From Elusimicrobia bacterium UBA5214 (GTDB taxonomy: Bacteria; Elusimicrobiota; UBA5214): 9,078 nucleotides of DNA. Positions 4,806 to 9,078 of the stretch are shown piece by piece. The stretch lies in the NCBI GenBank assembly GCA_002412545.1, contig DHVG01000006.1, positions 16,835-25,912 on the forward strand, in the 5' to 3' direction. Positions within the stretch are counted from its first letter, which is position 1. Each line of letters begins with the position of its first letter. The notes beneath the pieces are model-generated. The model saw only the letters and a program-made list of their open reading frames with translations, searched no databases and was not told the origin of the DNA. Position numbers and translations under genes: made by a program.

Positions 4806-7217
4806 ATGAATTTTTCTCTCCTTTTTGCTTTCCTTTTGATGGGTTTTACTTCACTTGTTGTGCAAACTCTGCTTGTCCGTGAATTTCTGGTAACTTTTTA
4901 CGGTAATGAACTGGTCATTGGTATAATTCTGGCGAACTGGCTGATTCTTGAAGGTTTAGGAAGCAGTATTTTTGCCCGTTTTTCCGGGAAAGTGAAAAGA
5001 CCACTATTTTTTTATGTTTTCCTGCAAATTGGTATCGCCTTGTATTTTCCTTTAAGTATATTCTTAACCCGGGTAACTAAGAATTTTTTTACTGTAAGTT
5101 TTGGCGAGATAGTTGGTCTGGTTCCGGTTTTTCTTTCTTCATTTTTGATTATTGCACCCTTGAGTTTACTTGATGGAATAGAATTTCCTTTTGGTTGCCG
5201 ACTTTATACTGATTTTAGCAAAAAACCTTTGCCTGCACCTGCCTGCACCTGTGAAGCCTGCACAGGTATCGCAGGTACAGGTGTGAAGCCTGCCCAGGTG
5301 TCGCAGGCACAGGTGGAATCAGCCGGTAAGGTCTATATCTTAGAAGCAATTGGTTTCATTATCGCTGGTCCGATTTTTACTTATCTTTTGCTTACTCATT
5401 TTCATTCAGCACAGATTGCGATAATAATCGGTCTTTTGAATCTTCTTTCTGCATTTTTACTTCTCTCGGTAAGCACAGGGGAGAAAAAAAACTTAGTGGT
5501 TCACCCCGTAAACCCCGTAAAGTTATTCTACGGGGTAAAATTTTTAGTTGTTTTTCTCTTTGGTTTGAATATCTATTTTCTTTTTTCTAATTTTGCTAAG
5601 CAGATACAAAATTCGTCAATTAATCAGCAATGGAAAGGACGGGAGGTAATTGCTTATGAGAATTCAATTTATGGTAATCTTTGTGTAATTAAATCCGGGG
5701 AGCAGTATACTTTCTATAGTGATGGTATACCGGTAGTCACTACTCCTTACCCGGACATAATTTGGGTAGAAGAATTTGTCCATTTTAGTTTGTTAGGACA
5801 TCCGAAACCGGAAAATATACTTTTAGTTAGCGGTGGCGCGGGTGGTGTATTGAGAGAAATTTTGAAACATCCGGTAAGAAAGGTTGACTATACTGAACTT
5901 GACCCAGCACTAATTAAATTGGTAGAGAAATATCCAACCCCGCTTACTAAAGAAGAATTAAACGACCCGCGGGTGAATCTTATTTATACTGATGGGAGAA
6001 GGTTTGTTCAAGAACAACTAAAGAGAAGAGATAGCCGTCCCAATTATGACCTTGTTTTACTTAATTTACCGGCACCGTCAACTTTGCAACTGAACCGGTT
6101 CTATACGGTAGAATTTTTTCACTCAATAAAGAAAATAGTTAAACCTGACGGAATTTTTGTTTTTTCTTTACCGGGTTCTTTAACTGCACTGAGTACGGAA
6201 CTGCGTAATTTAAATGGTTCAATCTTGAACACTCTCAAAGAAGTTTTTCCGCAGGTAAAAATTATTCCGGGTGATAATAATCTCTTTCTTGCTTCGTCTA
6301 ACTCAGTAGAAATTAGTGCTAAAATTTTTCAAGAGAATCTGAAAAAGCGTAAAATTGAAACCAAACTACTAACTTCTTCATATCTTAACTGGCGTTTTGA
6401 TGAACGCTGGTTTAGTTGGTTTAGGCAAGCAATGGGTGATTTTTCACCGGTGAAAAAAAATTACGACCTTTCCCCGAGAGGTCTATTTTATCAACTTACC
6501 TATTGGAATGCACTTTCTTCACCTGCCTTCAACAAATTTTTTCAATTTCTGGGAAGGATAGATTTCTTTTCTATTTTTTTAGTGTTGCCCCTCTTCATTA
6601 TTTTCATATTTCCCTTTCTCAAATTAAGACCAAAATACAGTAAATTTATTCCTTTATACGCGGTGCTGACGACCGGTTTTTTAGGAACAACTTTTGATTT
6701 AATTTTCATTTTTGTCTATCAATCATTTTACGGATATGTATATCATCATCTTGCGCTTTTAGTGACCGCTTTTATGGCCGGATTAACTATCGGTGGTTGG
6801 CTAATGACCAGAAATTTAGGTCGGATTAAAAAAGATATTCTTTCATTTATAAAAATAGAATTCTTCATAGTTATTTTTTCGTTAGCAATCATACCTCTCT
6901 TGATTTCGCTTAAAGAGAGCAGGAACGAATCTACCTTTGTCTTTTTTCTTTTAGCAAGTATGGTAGGTTTCTTGGTCGGTTTAGAATTTCCTTTAGCCAA
7001 TAAAATTTATCAAGCAAAAGAGTTAGAAAGTAAAGAAGTTAGAAAGTTAGAAAGTAGTGCCGGAATGATATATGCCGCTGACCTTTTTGGTGCATATATA
7101 GGTGCTTTAATTGTTTCGGTAGGTTTGATTCCGTTAATTGGTGTAGTTCAAACTTTAATTCTTTTAGCGGTACTTAAAATTAGCAGTTTAACTTTCCTAT
7201 CCCTTCTCCGCACTTAG
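4806..7217 (+). CDS. Spermidine-synthase-like polytopic membrane protein
   Basis: About 803 residues: an N-terminal multi-helix block (1-260), a central methyltransferase-fold domain like spermidine synthase (~279-500), and a C-terminal multi-helix block (~585-803). Motif I is LLVSGGAGGVLREILKH (339-355), followed by VDYTELDP (360-367). The usual SpeE GGGDG is GGAGG here, and the catalytic D-S-S-D-P loop reads LLNLPAPST (418-426), so both key aspartates are missing. True aminopropyl transfer is therefore doubtful. The membrane blocks share a duplicated pattern: IEFPFGCRLY...AGKVYILEAIG (125-183) and LEFPLANKIY...AGMIYAADLFG (726-762). The frame is open upstream to 4671 inside lemA, but MNFSLLFAFLL at 4806 gives a sensible first helix. 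The Shine-Dalgarno is weak. It is the last gene of the operon, 40 bp after lemA. Three repeat patches lie inside it. Confidence 0.85.
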   Translation: MNFSLLFAFLLMGFTSLVVQTLLVREFLVTFYGNELVIGIILANWLILEGLGSSIFARFSGKVKRPLFFYVFLQIGIALYFPLSIFLTRVTKNFFTVSFGEIVGLVPVFLSSFLIIAPLSLLDGIEFPFGCRLYTDFSKKPLPAPACTCEACTGIAGTGVKPAQVSQAQVESAGKVYILEAIGFIIAGPIFTYLLLTHFHSAQIAIIIGLLNLLSAFLLLSVSTGEKKNLVVHPVNPVKLFYGVKFLVVFLFGLNIYFLFSNFAKQIQNSSINQQWKGREVIAYENSIYGNLCVIKSGEQYTFYSDGIPVVTTPYPDIIWVEEFVHFSLLGHPKPENILLVSGGAGGVLREILKHPVRKVDYTELDPALIKLVEKYPTPLTKEELNDPRVNLIYTDGRRFVQEQLKRRDSRPNYDLVLLNLPAPSTLQLNRFYTVEFFHSIKKIVKPDGIFVFSLPGSLTALSTELRNLNGSILNTLKEVFPQVKIIPGDNNLFLASSNSVEISAKIFQENLKKRKIETKLLTSSYLNWRFDERWFSWFRQAMGDFSPVKKNYDLSPRGLFYQLTYWNALSSPAFNKFFQFLGRIDFFSIFLVLPLFIIFIFPFLKLRPKYSKFIPLYAVLTTGFLGTTFDLIFIFVYQSFYGYVYHHLALLVTAFMAGLTIGGWLMTRNLGRIKKDILSFIKIEFFIVIFSLAIIPLLISLKESRNESTFVFFLLASMVGFLVGLEFPLANKIYQAKELESKEVRKLESSAGMIYAADLFGAYIGALIVSVGLIPLIGVVQTLILLAVLKISSLTFLSLLRT
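5231..5314. repeat. In-frame repeat insertion in the membrane-protein gene
   Basis: Two copies of GCCTGCACCT (5231-5240, 5241-5250) are followed by two 32-bp units (5251-5282, 5283-5314) that differ at only 3 positions. Each 32-bp unit begins GTGAAGCCTGC. The total is 84 bp, or 28 codons, so the frame is kept although neither unit length is a multiple of 3. It encodes a Pro/Ala/Cys/Thr-rich stretch (residues ~142-170) in a loop between membrane helices. The CCTGCAC core matches the palindrome at 106-131. Confidence 0.85.
5503..5536. repeat. Tandem ACCCCGTAA plus inverted TACGGGGT inside the gene
   Basis: ACCCCGTAA occurs twice in tandem (5503-5511, 5512-5520), and TACGGGGT (5529-5536) can pair with either copy. 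The patch encodes HPVNPVKLFYGV (residues ~233-244), just before a membrane helix and the catalytic-like domain. It resembles the ACCCC.../...GGGGT inverted repeat at 1929-2014 and looks like a second repeat type that entered the gene without breaking it. Confidence 0.65.
7021..7055. repeat. AGTTAGAAAG repeats inside the gene
   Basis: Three copies of AGTTAGAAAG(T) occur at 7021-7031, 7037-7047 and 7045-7055. They encode the charged linker KELESKEVRKLESS (residues ~738-751). This linker occupies the same place in the C-terminal membrane repeat as the 5231-5314 insertion does in the N-terminal one: after the EFP helix and before the AGxxY helix. Confidence 0.65.
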
Positions 7218-7482
7218 GTAATTTCACAAAAACAGTATCCTCAATCCGTTTCTGACTTATGAACCATTGCTTTCTCTCTATAATTTATTTCCTAAGGGCA
7301 AAGAACCGGAAATAAATTGAAAGTTGGGGAGAAAGGTTCGTAAGTTTTTGAGTAAGCAATTTATTGAGGGGTTCCTCTCTGAACGACATCAAAGTTTTTG
7401 ACGCTTTTCGGTTTTTGTCAAAAAATTATAGAGTGAAGATAGGGTTCCCGAAAAAAGAATTGCTTACATAGTTGAAATTACC
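7217..7482. other. Nested inverted-repeat element filling a convergent gap
   Basis: The ends are GGTAATTTCA (7217-7226) and its exact reverse complement TGAAATTACC (7473-7482). Inside are CCTCAAT (7239-7245)/ATTGAGG (7363-7369), ACTTATGAACC (7255-7265)/GGTTCGTAAGT (7335-7345), CTTTCTC (7270-7276)/GAGAAAG (7329-7335), AATTTATTTCC (7282-7292)/GGAAATAAATT (7308-7318), GTAAGCAATT (7352-7361)/AATTGCTTAC (7458-7467) and TTTTTGAC (7395-7402)/GTCAAAAA (7417-7424). The CCTCAAT and GTAAGCAATT pairings cross, so they would be alternatives or a pseudoknot. The left end overlaps the G of the upstream TAG stop, and the right end is 10 bp from the convergent gene's stop. It contains no gene. It may be a MITE-like element or a structured RNA; no known RNA family is recognised. 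Confidence 0.6.
7255..7349 (+). terminator. Possible terminator for the five-gene operon
   Basis: The long stem closed by ACTTATGAACC/GGTTCGTAAGT is followed directly by T-residues up to 7349. It is the only hairpin-plus-T arrangement downstream of the operon on the + strand. The hairpin is much longer than a usual intrinsic terminator, so this is tentative. It is part of the 7217-7482 element. Confidence 0.3.
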
Positions 7483-7491
7483 CAATTATTT

Positions 7492-8637
7492 TTAACTCCA
7501 GATACCGGGGATATAACGGTTGCAGAATTTGCATTTACCATCCTTGTCGATATTATTTTCTAAGACAGTAAAACCTACCCGACGAATCAGTATTTTCTGA
7601 CAATCCGGACAATAAGTATGTTCACCTGGATGACCAAGCACATTACCAATATAAACGAATTTCAGTCCTTGAGCGAGAGCAATTTCTCGTGCTTTTTCTA
7701 AAGTTTCCACCGGTGTGGGATGAAGATTTTTCAATTTATACAATGGCCAGAAACGAGTAAAATGTAAAGGTGTTTGGTCATCAAGATTTTCTTTTATCCA
7801 GAGGGACATCGCTTTAATTTTTTCCGGGTCATCATTTAAAGTGGGGATAACTAAATTGGTGAGTTCCAGATGAACACCATTCTTTTTCAAAATTTTTAAT
7901 GTCCCTAATGTTCTTTCCAAAAATCCTTCAGAAATTTTTTCATAAAATTCCGGGGTGAATGCTTTCAGGTCAACATTTGCACCGTCAAGATATCGGGCGA
8001 TTTCTTTTGCTGGTTCGGAATTAAGTGAACCGTTAGAATGATACATACTCTTTAATTTATGTTTTTTTGCTAATTTTGCCGTATCTAACATATATTCAAA
8101 AAAGATAGACGGTTCAGTATAGGTGTAAGCAATACTTGGACATTTGTATTCTATGGTCTTTTTTACCACTTCTTCCGGAGGGAGTGAATAATTCTGTGTC
8201 TCTTCAGGAGGGGATTGGGAAATCTGCCAGTTCTGGCAGAATTTACAACGGAAATTACAGCCAGCAGTAGCGATAGAAAAAATTTGTGTTCCGGGAAGAA
8301 AATGGAATAGCGGTTTTTTTTCAATCGGGTCAATATGTGCGGCACAGGGTAAACCATAAACTAAAGAATAAAGTTTACCATTCTTTGGTTCCCTTGCCCG
8401 GCACCAACTTCTTTGTCCCTCGGTCAATCGGCATCCACGGGGGCATAATTCACATTGGACAGTATTTTTATCAATTTTCTTATAATATTTCGCTTCGTAG
8501 ATGAAAGGTAACGAACTCGCCGCAAACGCTTTAGTGAACAGTCCACTGGTTAAATGTCCTAAACCAAAAGCAAAAGTCAGAGCGCAACCGTCTTTCAAAA
8601 AAGCACGCCGGTTACAATTTTTTTCCCAGAAATTCAT
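7492..8637 (-). CDS. amrS: AmmeMemoRadiSam-family radical SAM enzyme with Tat-type leader
   Basis: A 381-residue radical SAM protein of the AmmeMemoRadiSam type, which is usually linked to AMMECR1 and MEMO family proteins. The cluster-binding motif CNFRCKFC gives Cys127, Cys131 and Cys134. N-terminal cysteines in CELCPRGC (62, 65, 69) with Cys79, and a C-terminal set CPDC (343, 346) plus CKFC (369, 372), probably bind metal. YTYTEPSIFFEY (171-182), NVDLKAF (221-227) and TNLVIPTLND (260-269) are further family landmarks. The N-terminus has a twin-arginine motif NRRAFLK (9-15), a hydrophobic stretch and an AFA|A cleavage-like site near residue 39, predicting Tat export. This is unusual for an enzyme needing SAM and a reductant. 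The start at 8637 places the RR motif correctly. No strong Shine-Dalgarno is seen. AMMECR1 and MEMO partners are not in the window. Confidence 0.9.
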   Translation of the reverse strand: MNFWEKNCNRRAFLKDGCALTFAFGLGHLTSGLFTKAFAASSLPFIYEAKYYKKIDKNTVQCELCPRGCRLTEGQRSWCRAREPKNGKLYSLVYGLPCAAHIDPIEKKPLFHFLPGTQIFSIATAGCNFRCKFCQNWQISQSPPEETQNYSLPPEEVVKKTIEYKCPSIAYTYTEPSIFFEYMLDTAKLAKKHKLKSMYHSNGSLNSEPAKEIARYLDGANVDLKAFTPEFYEKISEGFLERTLGTLKILKKNGVHLELTNLVIPTLNDDPEKIKAMSLWIKENLDDQTPLHFTRFWPLYKLKNLHPTPVETLEKAREIALAQGLKFVYIGNVLGHPGEHTYCPDCQKILIRRVGFTVLENNIDKDGKCKFCNRYIPGIWS

Positions 8638-8658
8638 CGTAATATCTTGATTTCAGTG

Positions 8659-8687
8659 ATTATCAAAAGCAATTACAGCGATGACTA
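8659..8687 (-). promoter_or_regulatory. Weak candidate promoter for amrS
   Basis: Read on the - strand, TAGTCA (8687-8682, 4 of 6 to the -35 consensus) and GATAAT (8664-8659, 5 of 6 to the -10) are 17 nt apart. Transcription would begin near 8652 and give a leader of about 15 nt. It overlaps one arm of the 130-nt hairpin, so both cannot serve the same transcript. The gene could equally be read from the upstream gene. Confidence 0.25.
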
Positions 8688-8694
8688 CAGAGTC

Positions 8695-8760
8695 GTCATT
8701 GCGAGCGACTAAAAGGAGCGTGGCAATCTTATGAGATTGCTTCACTTCGTTCGCAATGAC
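8695..8760. repeat. GTCATTGCGA-type palindromic repeat
   Basis: The arms GTCATTGCGA (8695-8704) and TCGCAATGAC (8751-8760) are exact inverses, and CGA/TCG extends them past one G/T position. The centre has GCAATCT (8723-8729)/AGATTGC (8734-8740). Sequences of the form GTCATTGCGAGCG...GGCAATCT...GCAATGAC are, from memory, a dispersed palindromic repeat seen in many unrelated bacterial genomes. No gene is carried. Confidence 0.8.
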
Positions 8761-8823
8761 ATATCACCGTAATCGCCTTTCATAATCGTTGGAATCAAAG
8801 TAACTGAACTTAGGTGAAGTGAT

Positions 8824-9078
8824 TTAACCTTCAGCGATTAAATTCCAGACAAAGTGAGCAAAAATATTCGGGACAATAATTGTATCCCGGTTCCCGCTGC
8901 GGTTTAATGCTTGCGTTAATTCTTCATGGATTCGTGGCACACCAGTCAATTCAAAAATAAGGTCAACTTTTGAGCCAAGTTTAGCAATATCTCCAGGATT
9001 TTCGTAGACTGGGATACCTCTTTCTCGGGCTAATCTTACTCCTTCAGTAACAACCAGTTTTTCGCTAACCGCAAGAAC
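8824..9078 (-). CDS. C-terminal fragment of a Rossmann-like protein (cut by window edge)
   Basis: On the - strand the frame is open from the right edge for 84 codons to a TAA at 8826-8824. The peptide contains VTEGVRLARERGIPVYENPG and then KVDLIFELTGVPRIHEELTQ, ending IIVPNIFAHFVWNLIAEG. The alternating beta-alpha pattern, with DLIFELTG as a buried strand, looks like part of a nucleotide-binding Rossmann fold, as in NAD(P)-linked proteins or the NAD-binding-like modules of some regulators. The N-terminal part with any GxGxxG loop is outside the window, so I give no function. It lies on the same strand as amrS, 186 bp upstream, with the hairpin region between them. Confidence 0.7.
   Translation of the reverse strand, partial: VLAVSEKLVVTEGVRLARERGIPVYENPGDIAKLGSKVDLIFELTGVPRIHEELTQALNRSGNRDTIIVPNIFAHFVWNLIAEG

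Larger units (their letters stand above)
8658..8787 (-). other. 130-nt hairpin upstream of amrS, wobble-biased to the - strand
   Basis: Bases 8658-8682 oppose 8763-8787 over 25 positions. Twenty are Watson-Crick pairs. Four (8668/8777, 8671/8774, 8677/8768, 8679/8766) are A-C mismatches as + strand RNA but G-U pairs as - strand RNA. One (8664/8781) is a true mismatch. The amrS transcript runs on the - strand, so the stem is nearly continuous there. It encloses the palindromic repeat at 8695-8760. It lies 21 bp before the amrS start codon. Confidence 0.6.

Noticed and set aside
5240..5275. Cys-rich CTCEACTG stretch as a metal-binding site
   Set aside because: The cysteines come from the CCTGCAC repeat units, which explains the pattern without any function.
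1830..7456. Homology between the two non-coding regions through TTTTTTCGGGAA and GGTTCCTCT matches
   Set aside because: The shared words are short and partly low-complexity, occur in different order and orientation, and are not enough to claim one element family.
8286..8504. 72-codon + strand ORF opposite amrS
   Set aside because: It lies entirely within the well-supported radical SAM gene on the other strand and has no family features.

Overview
The window reads as a piece of an AT-rich bacterial chromosome with loosely packed genes, many small palindromic repeats and some structured non-coding DNA. No marker gene here fixes the lineage. The bacterial Shine-Dalgarno sites (GGAGGT at 3512, GGAGG at 4187), a TPM/LemA gene pair, a Tat-type leader on an AmmeMemoRadiSam radical SAM enzyme, and palindromic repeats reaching into coding sequence suggest an uncultivated bacterial phylum. 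That placement is an impression, not a result.

Layout. Positions 1-265 hold no convincing gene but contain a 26-bp perfect palindrome (106-131) and several small hairpins. A lone gene (266-1642) encodes an AlbA_2/Schlafen-type, ATPase-fold, winged-helix regulator. Its stop codon lies in the first unit of a six-unit array of 11-bp repeats (1638-1703). From 1704 to 2325 there is no gene. This stretch holds a probable terminator, a 30-bp perfect palindrome, two long inverted repeats, a possible 560-bp element bounded by GGGGACAGA/TCTGTCCCC, and a good sigma70-type promoter.

That promoter reads into a probable five-gene operon on the + strand: YbgC-like thioesterase, TPM-domain membrane protein, pol-beta-type nucleotidyltransferase, LemA, and a large spermidine-synthase-like membrane protein. 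The middle three are spaced 11-13 bp apart. The theme is envelope-associated (TPM, LemA, the polytopic protein), with the nucleotidyltransferase the unexpected member. The last gene carries three patches of repeat DNA that keep its frame open.

The 274-bp gap between this operon and the convergent gene downstream is almost wholly one set of nested inverted repeats (7217-7482). On the - strand follow a radical SAM enzyme of the AmmeMemoRadiSam family with an apparent Tat signal (7492-8637), a 130-nt hairpin in its upstream region (8658-8787) around a GTCATTGCGA-type palindromic repeat, and the C-terminal part of a Rossmann-like protein that runs off the right edge (8824-9078).

I found no tRNA, rRNA, CRISPR array, intact transposase or complete new multi-gene system. 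The most unusual material is non-coding: the 11-bp array at the regulator gene, the convergent-gap element, and the wobble-biased leader hairpin.
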